Positions 33,618 to 41,643 of a DNA stretch of 64,000 nucleotides are shown piece after piece. Source of the DNA: Bacillota bacterium (GTDB taxonomy: Bacteria > Bacillota > Sulfobacillia > Sulfobacillales > Sulfobacillaceae). Numbering within the stretch: position 1 is the first letter of the stretch; the number at the start of each line of letters is the position of its first letter. Made by a program: the position numbers and the translations under genes. Below the pieces are notes generated by a model. The model made no database searches. It was not told the origin of the DNA and saw only the letters and a program-made list of their open reading frames with translations. The stretch covers positions 124,001-188,000 of the forward strand of contig JAPNUO010000003.1 of NCBI GenBank assembly GCA_026627065.1, given 5' to 3'.

Positions 33618-34932
33618 GATCATCCCAAGGGTCCGGCCCTCGCCCGAGGGCTGGGGCGAGGGCCGGAGACTTCTTTTAGAGCTGCTCTCGGTCGCGCTGG
33701 AGGCCAGCGATCCCCACGACGCCGTGCTGGCGCTGGTACGCCGTGAGGGCGATCGGGTGACCCTTGGTCCGGATGAAATTCCCCCCGGGCGACGCCTCCA
33801 TTTCATCGGTGCCGGCAAAGCGACGGCTCCGATTGCCGAGGCGGCGGAAGAGGCGCTGGGACCTCGGCTGAGCGGCGGGCTTGTCGTCCTCAAGCGCGGG
33901 CAGACGATCGTCAGCAGGCGGCTCGAAATCCGATACGCCGACCATCCGGTGCCCAGCGACGCTTCGGCGGCGGCCGGGCTCGCCATGCTTCGCTACCTTC
34001 AGCAAGGGGTCGAACCGGGAGATGTTGTCATTGCGGGCTTCACCGGCGGAAGTTCGGCGCTCGTCTCGGTGCCGCCGCCTACCGTTCCCTGGGAGGCGAA
34101 AGTGGCCTTGCATCGGGTGCTCTTAGCCAGCGGCGCGCCGATTGAGGAAATCAACGCGGTGCGCAAGCACGTCTCGCGAATCAAAGGGGGGCGACTGGCC
34201 GCCTTGCGCCCTGACGTCACTTTTTACAACATCACGGTATCTGACGTTGCCGGAGATGCCTTAGATCTCATCACCGACCCGACGGTGGTGGATAGCAGTA
34301 CGTATGAGGACGCCATCGCCGTTTTACAGGCCAGAGGACTCTGGAATACCGTTCATCCGGCCATTCGCCGCCATCTGGAGAGCGCGCCCGATCCTGTGCT
34401 GGACCTGCCTCAAGTGCGCCGTTCGTGGGTGGTCGCGAGTGGAGCCTCCGTCGCCAATGCGGTGCAGCGGTATGTGGCCCAACGCCATCCCGACTGGCCC
34501 TGTTGTGTGTTTAGCACCACGCTGTCGGGAGAGGCGCGCGAAGTGGGACGGGTACTGGCTGCGTACGCGCGGGAGCGCGCGCGCCGCGGTCAACGGCTGA
34601 TTGCCGTGATGGCCGGCGGCGAGACGACGGTCACCCTCCCGGCTTCGCACTTGGGTCAGGGCGGTCCCAATCAGGAATTGGCCTTTTCGTTTGCCCGCGA
34701 GATTCGCGGCTATTCTCGGATTGCCTTGGCCTCAATAGACTCCGACGGCGAAGACGGGTCCACGCCTCTCGCCGGCGCCTTGGTGGACGGCATGACAGCA
34801 AAGGAGGTGAGAACCGTGGAGGAGGCCCTCCGCAGCCATCACACCCTAAAATTGGCACAAGTCCAAGGAGGCATTGACACGGGACAAACGCGTACAAATG
34901 TCAATGACATCACCTTGCTTATCGTGGGTTAA
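33610..34932 (+). CDS. Glycerate 2-kinase (MOFRL/GckA type)
   Basis: This enzyme phosphorylates D-glycerate to 2-phosphoglycerate, the enolase substrate. The N-terminal kinase domain has FIGAGKATAPIAEAAEEAL and AGFTGGSSALVS. The C-terminal MOFRL domain has MAGGETTVTLP, GGPNQELAFSFA and SIDSDGEDGSTPLAGALVDG. The product is 440 aa. The first about 20 residues (RPSPEGWGEGRR) are not family-like and are encoded by a long palindrome. The ATG overlaps the enolase-like gene, so the two are translationally coupled, consistent with a glycerate to 2-PG to PEP route. Confidence 0.88.
   Translation: MAKIIPRVRPSPEGWGEGRRLLLELLSVALEASDPHDAVLALVRREGDRVTLGPDEIPPGRRLHFIGAGKATAPIAEAAEEALGPRLSGGLVVLKRGQTIVSRRLEIRYADHPVPSDASAAAGLAMLRYLQQGVEPGDVVIAGFTGGSSALVSVPPPTVPWEAKVALHRVLLASGAPIEEINAVRKHVSRIKGGRLAALRPDVTFYNITVSDVAGDALDLITDPTVVDSSTYEDAIAVLQARGLWNTVHPAIRRHLESAPDPVLDLPQVRRSWVVASGASVANAVQRYVAQRHPDWPCCVFSTTLSGEAREVGRVLAAYARERARRGQRLIAVMAGGETTVTLPASHLGQGGPNQELAFSFAREIRGYSRIALASIDSDGEDGSTPLAGALVDGMTAKEVRTVEEALRSHHTLKLAQVQGGIDTGQTRTNVNDITLLIVG
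33632..33667. repeat. 14-bp inverted repeat inside the start of the glycerate kinase gene
   Basis: TCCGGCCCTCGCCC (33632-33645) and its exact reverse complement (33654-33667) are separated by 8 bases. The structure starts 22 bases into the kinase gene and encodes PSPEGWGEG-like residues, the kind of peptide that arises when a REP-type palindrome is read in frame. It would form a very stable mRNA hairpin close to the kinase start codon. Confidence 0.85.
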
Positions 34933-34989
34933 GGCGTAGATGCGCGGTGAAAGCGCGCGTTAAATCGTCAGAAGAAAGGAGGAATTCCG

Positions 34990-36444
34990 ATGAGTATGGC
35001 AACATCGCCGCCGAGGGGATTGAGGGCTAACGCGATGGGATTGTTCGGCGACTGGGTGGCCGGCATCGCCACCGTGGCGCCTTCCAGCAGCGTCGCCTTT
35101 ACGTTGGCTTTGATGATTTCCTTTGCCGGGTTGTCTTCGCCGTTTGCCGTGCTAGTGGTCGGGTTTGGTATGCTGTTTGTGGCGGTGGGGTATGCGCGGT
35201 TAAACCACTGGCGCCCGAACGCGGGTGCGCCCTTTGTTTGGGTGGGGGCGGTGGTGCGTCCTTGGCTAGGATTTGCTGTGGGATTTGGCGCGATTTTGGG
35301 CATGCTGTTTGCCAACATCGGCAACATCGCACTGGCGGGCAGCTACTTGATTTCAGTCATCGCTCCCGGCTACCGGCCGTCTAGCCTCCTCGTGTGGATT
35401 GTCTCGGCGGCGCTATTGGCCATTGTGGTAGCGTTGGCTATCCGCGGCGTGCGTCCTTCCATTCGCGTGCAGATGGCGCTTTTGGTCTTGGAATACGCCA
35501 TTGTTGTGCTCTTTGTCATTTTAGCCCTCGTCTATGAGCTTTCCGGGCACCATCCGGGGGCGCATGCGCCGTCCTGGCGAATGTTTACCCCGGCGCTGGC
35601 GCTAGGGGGATGGAAGGGCATTGCCGCAGCCGCGGTGCCGATTGCCTTCTTGTATTTGGGATGGGAATCGACCTTGGTGTTGAGCGAGGAAACGACGCAG
35701 TCCCACGTCAATCCTGGCCGGGCCGCCATTTTGGGCACCTCGTTCTTGATTCTCTGGTACACGCTCTTGACCGTGGTCTTTCAGGGGGTGGCTTCGCCCC
35801 ATGCCATCATTGCTCACGGCACCGACGTCTTGGCCTACGCGGGGACGGTATTGCTGCCCGGACCGCTGGAACGGCTGTTGCCCATTGCGGTCTTCGTGGC
35901 CGTGTTTGGCACCACGCAGCTTCAACTGATTGCCTCGAGCCGGGTCGTCTGGGCGATGGCGAGGGATAAGCTGCTGCCGGACTTTTTGGCATCGCTTTCC
36001 CAACACCAAGCTCCGCTTTGGGCCAGCTTGATTTTAGGGGCTATTCCGGCCTTGGCTCTCATCCCCTATTTGGTCAGCACGAGCGCCAACACCGCCATTG
36101 GGGACGTAATCAGCGCCGCGGGCCTCTGGTACCTCTTCATGTACGCGGTGATTGCGTTTACCAGCGTCTGGTTTTATCGCCACGCGCTCTTTGCGAACGC
36201 TCGCTTCTTCTTAGGCAGCGGCCTGGTTCCGGTGGTGGGCGGTCTCATGATGGTGGTGGCGTTGATTTATGGGTTAATGACACAGAGTGCTGCGATTGCC
36301 TGGGTAGGAGGATTGACCATCCTGGTGTGTCTGGTGCTCGGGGGTCTCTATGCGCTGTTGAGCCGCCATCCCTATTTTCGCCAACCGCGCATGGTATATC
36401 AGCCCCCAGAAGATGCCGGTTTCGCGCGACAAGCGCAGCGGTAA
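34990..36444 (+). CDS. APC-superfamily amino acid/organic cation permease
   Basis: The 484-aa membrane transporter has about 12-13 hydrophobic helices. N-terminal LFGDWVAGIATVAPSSSVAFTLAL and the helix-rich body fit the APC superfamily. YLGWESTLVLSEETTQSHVNPGRA in the middle corresponds to the conserved loop after helix 6. The start ATG follows AAAGGAGGAATTCCG. It lies in the GntR-headed operon, so it probably imports the amino acid or amine that the class III aminotransferase consumes. The substrate is unknown. Confidence 0.85.
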   Translation: MSMATSPPRGLRANAMGLFGDWVAGIATVAPSSSVAFTLALMISFAGLSSPFAVLVVGFGMLFVAVGYARLNHWRPNAGAPFVWVGAVVRPWLGFAVGFGAILGMLFANIGNIALAGSYLISVIAPGYRPSSLLVWIVSAALLAIVVALAIRGVRPSIRVQMALLVLEYAIVVLFVILALVYELSGHHPGAHAPSWRMFTPALALGGWKGIAAAAVPIAFLYLGWESTLVLSEETTQSHVNPGRAAILGTSFLILWYTLLTVVFQGVASPHAIIAHGTDVLAYAGTVLLPGPLERLLPIAVFVAVFGTTQLQLIASSRVVWAMARDKLLPDFLASLSQHQAPLWASLILGAIPALALIPYLVSTSANTAIGDVISAAGLWYLFMYAVIAFTSVWFYRHALFANARFFLGSGLVPVVGGLMMVVALIYGLMTQSAAIAWVGGLTILVCLVLGGLYALLSRHPYFRQPRMVYQPPEDAGFARQAQR

Positions 36445-36465
36445 ACCCAAGGGAGGGGGTCCGAG

Positions 36466-36900
36466 ATGCACCTGGTGGCAGAATTTAGCGGCGATGAGAT
36501 TGCGGAGGCTCTCAGGGCGGCTGTGAGCGCTGCCGAGCACCTGGGCGTAGCGGTGTCTTGCGCTATTGTGGACGGTGGCGGGGTGCTCAAGGCCTTTTAT
36601 CGGATGGATGGGGCCGAGGTCGCGGGGGCGACCTTGGCCATTGACAAAGCATACACGGCGGTGGCGCATCGCGCGGAAACTCAGGAGTTAAAGAGGGACG
36701 CCGAGCCGGGCGGCAGTCTCTTCGGGCTTTTTGCCCAGGCGGGGGGACGCTATGTCACCTTTGCCGGGGGGTTGCCGGTCTGGTGGAACAGGCGCGTGAT
36801 TGCCGGCATTGGTGTCAGCGGGGGATCGCCGGCCGAAGATTCGGCGTGCGCCCGAGCAGCTCAAGAAATTCTCAAAGGGTATCTGCCCTTGGGGACCTAA
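36466..36900 (+). CDS. GlcG/HbpS-like (DUF336) protein
   Basis: The 144-aa cytoplasmic protein is of the GlcG/HbpS family: AVSAAEHLGVAVSCAIVDGGGVLKAFYRMDGA, AIDKAYTAVAHR and an ending typical of the fold (GIGVSGGSPAEDSACARAAQEIL). Members accompany glycolate, propanediol and other catabolic operons; some bind haem, most have no known activity. No signal peptide is seen. The start ATG follows GGGAGGGGG. A terminator follows within 35 bases. Confidence 0.85.
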   Translation: MHLVAEFSGDEIAEALRAAVSAAEHLGVAVSCAIVDGGGVLKAFYRMDGAEVAGATLAIDKAYTAVAHRAETQELKRDAEPGGSLFGLFAQAGGRYVTFAGGLPVWWNRRVIAGIGVSGGSPAEDSACARAAQEILKGYLPLGT

Positions 36901-36930
36901 GACGGGTTGGCAGGGTACGTCTTGAGGAAT

Positions 36931-36966
36931 GGTCAGGCCCTTCGGCGACTTAGGGCCTGACCTTTT
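36931..36966 (+). terminator. Rho-independent terminator after the GlcG-like gene
   Basis: A perfect 11-bp stem GGTCAGGCCCT/AGGGCCTGACC with a 10-base loop is followed by TTTT. It separates the enolase-to-glcG transcript from the aminotransferase gene, which is therefore likely to have its own promoter or be expressed by readthrough. Confidence 0.85.
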
Positions 36967-37092
36967 GATCGCTCGTGGTTGTTCGCAATGCCCTGTTTTT
37001 TGGGAAATAATAAGGCGTGATGTTCAAAGGAGTCTTTCACTTTGCGACGAATAGCTGAAGTAACAACATTGTGGGCATTAGGAGATGATGAC

Positions 37093-38415
37093 ATGGGCTT
37101 GGGGGAAGAGGCGCAAAGGCTCATGGAGCGACGGAATCGGGCGATTCCGCGCGGCGTGAGCCATGCCACTCCGGTGTTTGCCAGTCGCGCTGAGGGCGTA
37201 TACATTTGGGACGTGGAAGGGCGGCGCTATATTGACTTTGCCGGCGGCATCGGGGTGCAAAACCTCGGGCATCGTCCGCGGTTTGTGCTGGAGGCCGTCC
37301 AAGCTCAACTCGACCGCTTCATTCATACCTCGTTCAATGTCGCACCCTATGAGCTTTACATTGAGCTGGCGGAAAAGCTGGCGCGCCTCGTGCCGGGGTC
37401 GTTTGCGAAAAAGACGCTCTTGGTCAATTCCGGTGCCGAAGCGGTGGAAAATGCTATCAAGATTGCGCGGAGCTACACCAAGCGGCCCGCGATTGTCGCG
37501 TTCACCTACGGCTTTCACGGGCGCACACTGTTGACCATGACCTTAACGGGCAAGACGCGCCCCTATCGCGCGGGATTTGGTCCCATGGCGCCGGAGATCT
37601 ATCATATTCCGTACCCCTATCCCTACCGCGATCCCCTGGGAGCCGATCCGCGCTTTGGCGCGCTGGCGGCTGAGCGGTTATACGAGCTCTTCGACACGGA
37701 AGTACCGGCGGACCAAGTGGCGGCCGTCATTGTGGAGCCCGTGGCCGGGGAGGGAGGGTTCATTGTCCCGCCTCCCGACTTTTTGCCACGGCTCCGGGAG
37801 ATTACCCAGGAACACAACATTCTTTTGATTGCCGACGAAATTCAAACCGGTTTTGGCCGCACCGGCACGCTATTTGCCGTTGAGCACAGCCGGGTGGTGC
37901 CCGATCTGATGGTGTTGGCCAAATCCCTCGCTGCCGGGTTTCCCTTGTCGGCGGTCGTCGGCCGGGCGGAAGTCATGGATGCGCCGCAGGTCGGCGGACT
38001 CGGAGGAACCTATGCCGGCAATCCGGTGGCGGTGGCGGCGGCCTTGAGCGTCGTCGACCATTTTGTCGAGCATCCCGAGGTGTTGGAACGGGCTAGACGC
38101 TTAGGAGAGGTGGTCAATGCGCGTTTCCACGAGTTTGCGGCCCGCTACGACATTGTCGGCGAGGCCCGCGGGCTTGGCCCCATGGCCGCCCTAGAACTGG
38201 TGGAGTCCAAGGCGTCTAAGCGTCCTTCTACCGTCCATGCAGATCTAGTGGCCCAGTACGCGTACGAGCACGGGTTGATTCTCATGCGGGCCGGCATGGC
38301 GAATCACGTGATCCGCACGCTGATGCCCATTATTATGACCGAAGAGGTGGCCAACGAGGCTCTGGGGATTCTTGAGGACGCGCTGCGCTATGCCCGGGAT
38401 GAAGCCAGAGGATAA
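37093..38415 (+). CDS. Class III PLP aminotransferase (GabT-like)
   Basis: The 440-aa omega-aminotransferase converts a terminal amine (GABA, beta-alanine or similar) to an aldehyde using an oxo-acid. PLP-fold motifs are NSGAEAVENAIKIAR, YGFHGRT, VEPVAGEGGF, the IADEIQTGFGRTG element carrying the PLP-nitrogen aspartate and the Schiff-base lysine in LAKSLAAGFPLS. The ATG at 37093 has GGAG 8 bases upstream; a TTG at 37042 is in frame but poorly supported. It lies downstream of the GntR operon's terminator. The exact substrate is unknown. Confidence 0.85.
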   Translation: MGLGEEAQRLMERRNRAIPRGVSHATPVFASRAEGVYIWDVEGRRYIDFAGGIGVQNLGHRPRFVLEAVQAQLDRFIHTSFNVAPYELYIELAEKLARLVPGSFAKKTLLVNSGAEAVENAIKIARSYTKRPAIVAFTYGFHGRTLLTMTLTGKTRPYRAGFGPMAPEIYHIPYPYPYRDPLGADPRFGALAAERLYELFDTEVPADQVAAVIVEPVAGEGGFIVPPPDFLPRLREITQEHNILLIADEIQTGFGRTGTLFAVEHSRVVPDLMVLAKSLAAGFPLSAVVGRAEVMDAPQVGGLGGTYAGNPVAVAAALSVVDHFVEHPEVLERARRLGEVVNARFHEFAARYDIVGEARGLGPMAALELVESKASKRPSTVHADLVAQYAYEHGLILMRAGMANHVIRTLMPIIMTEEVANEALGILEDALRYARDEARG

Positions 38416-38437
38416 CGGATTGGGATAGGCCAGACGC

Positions 38438-38468
38438 TCATCACGGGTGCCTCGGGCACCCGTGATGA
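38438..38468. terminator. Perfect hairpin between convergent aminotransferase and lacI genes
   Basis: TCATCACGGGTGCC and its exact complement form a 14-bp stem with a TCG loop. It lies between two convergent genes, so it may terminate both, but neither side has a uridine tract. Confidence 0.5.
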
Positions 38469-38515
38469 ATTCCTGGGCCAAGAAATCGCCCTCAGGGTGC
38501 GCCCTTCCCTGTCTC

Positions 38516-39511
38516 TCAACGATGCGCGGATCGGGTGTTGGCTGCCGGACGCGTGCTCTGCCCGAGACGCAGCTCCGGCGTCAACAAGGTGACGCGCCTG
38601 ACGTCATCGGGCGTGAGATCATTGTTAATCCACTCCATCACTATGGCGACACACTGGTCAATGGGTTGAACCACGGAGGTGAGCGGAATGGGGACAAAGT
38701 CTTCCACTGCAAACGTGCCGTCGAAGCTCACCAGGGAAATGTCGCCAGGGATTCTGAGGCCAATCTGGCCGAGTGCACTGTAAAGGCGCAGCGCGATGGC
38801 GTCGGATCCTCCGGCGATGGCCGTCGCGTGAGTGCGGCGAACCAAGCCGTCAATGCGGCTCACCGTGACCTCGTCCGGGTGGTTGACGGTGTCAATGAAG
38901 ATGTCGTCGGAGGCGAGAGAATCCTTTAAGCCCTGGATGCGAGGACGGGTGCTGGGAATCTCAAGCGATTCCACTTCCACAATGACTCGGTGATGACCTA
39001 AGGCGGCTAGGTGCTGGCCTAGAAGCTTTCCCGCTTCGTAGTCGTTCATCCCCACGTAAGGTACCTTGGTTTGAGCGGGTTGACGGGACACGGCGATGAG
39101 AAGGCCGTCCCAATTGACGCGCTGCATGGCGTCGGTCACCTCGGGAACGGCACTGACGACGGCCCGGACCCGGTATTCCGCCAGCCGCTGGACCACCGGA
39201 AGAATGTCTTGCTTCGTCGCAACTAAGGACATGACGACATAGTTGTTATCCATCGCGCGCCGCGAGAGGAGCTCGGCATAGGCCGAAAAAAAGGGGTTGC
39301 GGAATTCAGGCACTACCAGCCCAATCACGCGGCTCGAGGTGGATCGCAAAGATTGAGCCATGCGGTTGGGCTGGTAGCCCAGAATGGCTGCCGCCTCGCG
39401 CACTTGAACCGTAATGGCATCTTGGCGCTTTCGGGCTCCCCGCAGGATGCGGCTGGCCATGGTGCTTGATACCCCGGCCAACTTTGCCACGTCATAGATG
39501 GTCGGCTTCAT
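38516..39511 (-). CDS. LacI-family repressor of the sugar/inositol operon
   Basis: The 331-aa protein has an N-terminal helix-turn-helix (TIYDVAKLAGVSSTMASRILRG) and hinge, followed by a periplasmic-binding-protein-like effector domain (VIGLVVPEFRNPFFSAYAELL to LVSFDG). It is divergent to the ABC transporter operon. Three similar palindrome-like sites lie in the intergenic region, one overlapping its own leader, suggesting repression of the operon plus autoregulation. The ATG has GAGGTGAAG upstream. The effector is probably the imported sugar or an inositol derivative (inference). Confidence 0.92.
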   Translation of the reverse strand: MKPTIYDVAKLAGVSSTMASRILRGARKRQDAITVQVREAAAILGYQPNRMAQSLRSTSSRVIGLVVPEFRNPFFSAYAELLSRRAMDNNYVVMSLVATKQDILPVVQRLAEYRVRAVVSAVPEVTDAMQRVNWDGLLIAVSRQPAQTKVPYVGMNDYEAGKLLGQHLAALGHHRVIVEVESLEIPSTRPRIQGLKDSLASDDIFIDTVNHPDEVTVSRIDGLVRRTHATAIAGGSDAIALRLYSALGQIGLRIPGDISLVSFDGTFAVEDFVPIPLTSVVQPIDQCVAIVMEWINNDLTPDDVRRVTLLTPELRLGQSTRPAANTRSAHR

Positions 39512-39528
39512 GCAAACTTCACCTCAAA

Positions 39529-39544
39529 TTAATATCGATGTTTA
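39529..39544. promoter_or_regulatory. LacI operator-like site 1
   Basis: TTAATATCGATGTTTA resembles a LacI-type palindrome with central CG. It lies 18 bases upstream of the lacI start on the other strand, overlapping its 5' leader, so it would serve autoregulation. Confidence 0.55.
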
Positions 39545-39685
39545 TAACAACAGGTATTTTATTTAATATATCACTCGCCGTACGCCCCGTCAGGCCAAAT
39601 TCTGTCCCCCTATGCCTGACGTCGGCGTTTCTTGGTGTTCAGAGGGCGTTTCCTCCTCCGAAGCACCATTAACTTAATGTGGATA

Positions 39686-39703
39686 TTAATATCAATGTCT
39701 TAA
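39686..39703. promoter_or_regulatory. LacI operator-like site 2
   Basis: TTAATATCAATGTCTTAA shares the TTAAyATCrATr core with sites 1 and 3. It lies in the middle of the intergenic region, about 150 bases from each neighbour, suitable for looping. Confidence 0.5.
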
Positions 39704-39736
39704 TCAGACTCCAACAAATACTTTATTTTTCTGATC

Positions 39737-39765
39737 TTGCTATTTCCTGCATACGTATGTTAAAT
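39737..39765 (+). promoter_or_regulatory. Putative promoter of the sugar ABC transporter/inositol operon
   Basis: TTGCTA (39737-39742), 17 bases and TTAAAT (39760-39765) give a moderate sigma-A match. The operator-like site 3 starts at the last base of this -10, so a bound repressor would block initiation. The rest of the 39512-39852 interval is AT-rich and holds no gene. Confidence 0.4.
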
Positions 39766-39780
39766 TAACATCGATACCAA
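39765..39780. promoter_or_regulatory. LacI operator-like site 3
   Basis: TTAACATCGATACCAA is the third copy of the TTAAyATCGAT-type sequence, located at the probable transcription start of the transporter operon. The symmetric ideal would be TTAACATCGATGTTAA; the left half is exact. Confidence 0.55.
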
Positions 39781-39852
39781 TTACTGATATAAACACGTAA
39801 ATTCACACAATTCCTAGCGTGTGAAGTGTTAATCGAGAAAGGGGATTCATTG

Positions 39853-41559
39853 ATGGCGTCCAAGAAGTTCAGCAAGGCCGCGATAGTGGGAAGCATGGCC
39901 TTACTGGCCGGATCCTTGGTCAATGGCGTGGTTTCCGCCCATGACGTTCCGGCCGTTAACATGAACTATGTCTCCAAGTCGTTGACTGGCGCTTCGCATC
40001 CGCTCTCTTGGTACTTTGGTAACATCAAACCCTACAAGAAGACTGTTAACATTACGGTGGGCTGGTTTTCCAGTGAGCCAACCGGACTTCCGCCAGGAGC
40101 CACTCAGACCAACAACGCGTACGTCACCACGGTAGAAAAGACGCTCAATGTCCATCTGATTTGGAGCTTCCTGGAACCGGCTTCTGAATTGCAGACCAAG
40201 GAAAACTTAGTCATTGCCGATAACCAGCTGCCGGACGTCATGGTGGTCAACCAGCAGACCATGGAGGAGCTCGCCCAAGCGGGCAAGATTGAGAACTTGA
40301 CGTCGGTTTTTCAAAAGGATGCCTCGCCTTACTTGAAATCGCTTTATGCGTCCAACGACAATCGCGCGCTGAAGACGGCGACCATTAATGGAAAGCTTAT
40401 GGCGATTCCCGACACCCAAATCGGGTACCAGTGGAATCTTTTGTGGATTCGCAAGGACTGGCTCGAAAAGCTTCATTTGCAGCCGCCAAAAACAATGGCA
40501 CAGGTCGTGCAAGTCGCCAAGGACTTTATTGCTCACCACTTGGGCGGCAAGAACACCATTGGCCTTGTCGGACCCGGCACCAACTCGCCCAATTCGCTGA
40601 CGATGTACAACAACTTCGGCGGTTTGGACACCATATTTGGGGCATTCGGCGCGTATCCGACCTACTGGATTGACGCCAATGGCAAGGCCGAATACGGCTC
40701 TGTCCAGCCGCAGATGGTGGCGGCGCTGAAGTTCCTGCGCAACATGTACAAAGAAGGCGTCTTAGATCCCTCGTTTGCAACCCAGACAACGCAAAACGAA
40801 GAAGCGGCCTTGGACAGCGGGCAGGCAGGGATGTTCTTTGGGCCCTGGTGGATTTCTGGCGTCGTCGAGCAGACCGTGGAAAACAACCCCAAAGTGCAGT
40901 GGATCGCGGTGCCTGCTCCTGGGCTCACTGCGAATTCCAAGCTGAACGTCATTGCGCCTCCGTGGTCGGAAAACTACATCGTGGTGAAAAAAGGGTTTCC
41001 AGATCCTGGCGCAGTACTCAAGGCCATTGCCATTGATCAAACCGACTATCGAGGTCACAACCCTGCGGGCTTATTCTACCCTCAATACAATCCGGGATGG
41101 GCGAACTGGCCGCTTTTGGTCCAGTTGGACTACTACGATTCGGTGCCCCTGCAATACCACGATTTAAGCGAGGCGCTGGCCAAGCACAACCCCGGACTGT
41201 TGGCCCCGCGCGACAAGATCATTTACGACCGTATCCTGGCCGCCAAGGCGGAAAGCTCCGATCCCGCCAAAGACATTGCCTATTGGGCAGAGTCCGAAGA
41301 GTGGACTGTAGGTGCCAAGGCGGTCTCGGAAAACCTGTCGCGTTATAACCAAATTGAACCCTTGCAAGTGGTCTTGCCGGTCAGTATGGAAGCGGAATGG
41401 ACCGAACTCCAAAGTCTGGAGAATCAAACCCTCTTGCAAATTATCACGGGCCAAAAGCCGGTCAGCGCCTTCCAGCAGTTTGTGCAGGAATGGAAGGCGT
41501 TAGGCGGGACCAAGATCACCCAATATGTGCAGGCGCACATGACTCAATTTTTGGGATAG
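39853..41559 (+). CDS. Extracellular sugar-binding protein (LplA-type, family 1)
   Basis: The 568-aa solute-binding protein feeds the two permeases downstream. The N-terminal signal segment KFSKAAIVGSMALLAGSLVNG ends VSAHD with a likely Ala cleavage site and contains no lipobox cysteine. The body has the LplA-type features NLLWIRKDWLEKLHLQPPKTMAQ and NEEAALDSGQAGMFFGPWW. ATG 39853 has AAAGGGG 8 bases upstream. The large size (over 550 aa) with LplB/YtcP-type permeases suggests uptake of an oligosaccharide or glycoside rather than a simple hexose. Confidence 0.88.
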   Translation: MASKKFSKAAIVGSMALLAGSLVNGVVSAHDVPAVNMNYVSKSLTGASHPLSWYFGNIKPYKKTVNITVGWFSSEPTGLPPGATQTNNAYVTTVEKTLNVHLIWSFLEPASELQTKENLVIADNQLPDVMVVNQQTMEELAQAGKIENLTSVFQKDASPYLKSLYASNDNRALKTATINGKLMAIPDTQIGYQWNLLWIRKDWLEKLHLQPPKTMAQVVQVAKDFIAHHLGGKNTIGLVGPGTNSPNSLTMYNNFGGLDTIFGAFGAYPTYWIDANGKAEYGSVQPQMVAALKFLRNMYKEGVLDPSFATQTTQNEEAALDSGQAGMFFGPWWISGVVEQTVENNPKVQWIAVPAPGLTANSKLNVIAPPWSENYIVVKKGFPDPGAVLKAIAIDQTDYRGHNPAGLFYPQYNPGWANWPLLVQLDYYDSVPLQYHDLSEALAKHNPGLLAPRDKIIYDRILAAKAESSDPAKDIAYWAESEEWTVGAKAVSENLSRYNQIEPLQVVLPVSMEAEWTELQSLENQTLLQIITGQKPVSAFQQFVQEWKALGGTKITQYVQAHMTQFLG

Positions 41560-41582
41560 CCGCATCTTCAGTCAGGGCAGAG

Positions 41583-41618
41583 GACAGAAGCGAGTCCGTG
41601 TATGGACTCGTTTCTGTC
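41583..41618. promoter_or_regulatory. Intercistronic hairpin between binding protein and permeases
   Basis: GACAGAAGCGAGTCC (41583-41597) pairs with GGACTCGTTTCTGTC (41604-41618) over 15 positions with one G-U pair and a 6-base loop. There is no uridine tract. Such a structure between a binding-protein gene and permease genes commonly protects the upstream mRNA or lowers downstream expression, giving excess binding protein. Confidence 0.55.
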
Positions 41619-41643
41619 GCCCCGAGGAACGGGAGGGGACAGT

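Noticed and set aside
38447-38929. 160-codon plus-strand frame opposite lacI
   Set aside because: Antisense to the conserved LacI effector domain and starts within a hairpin; no start site.
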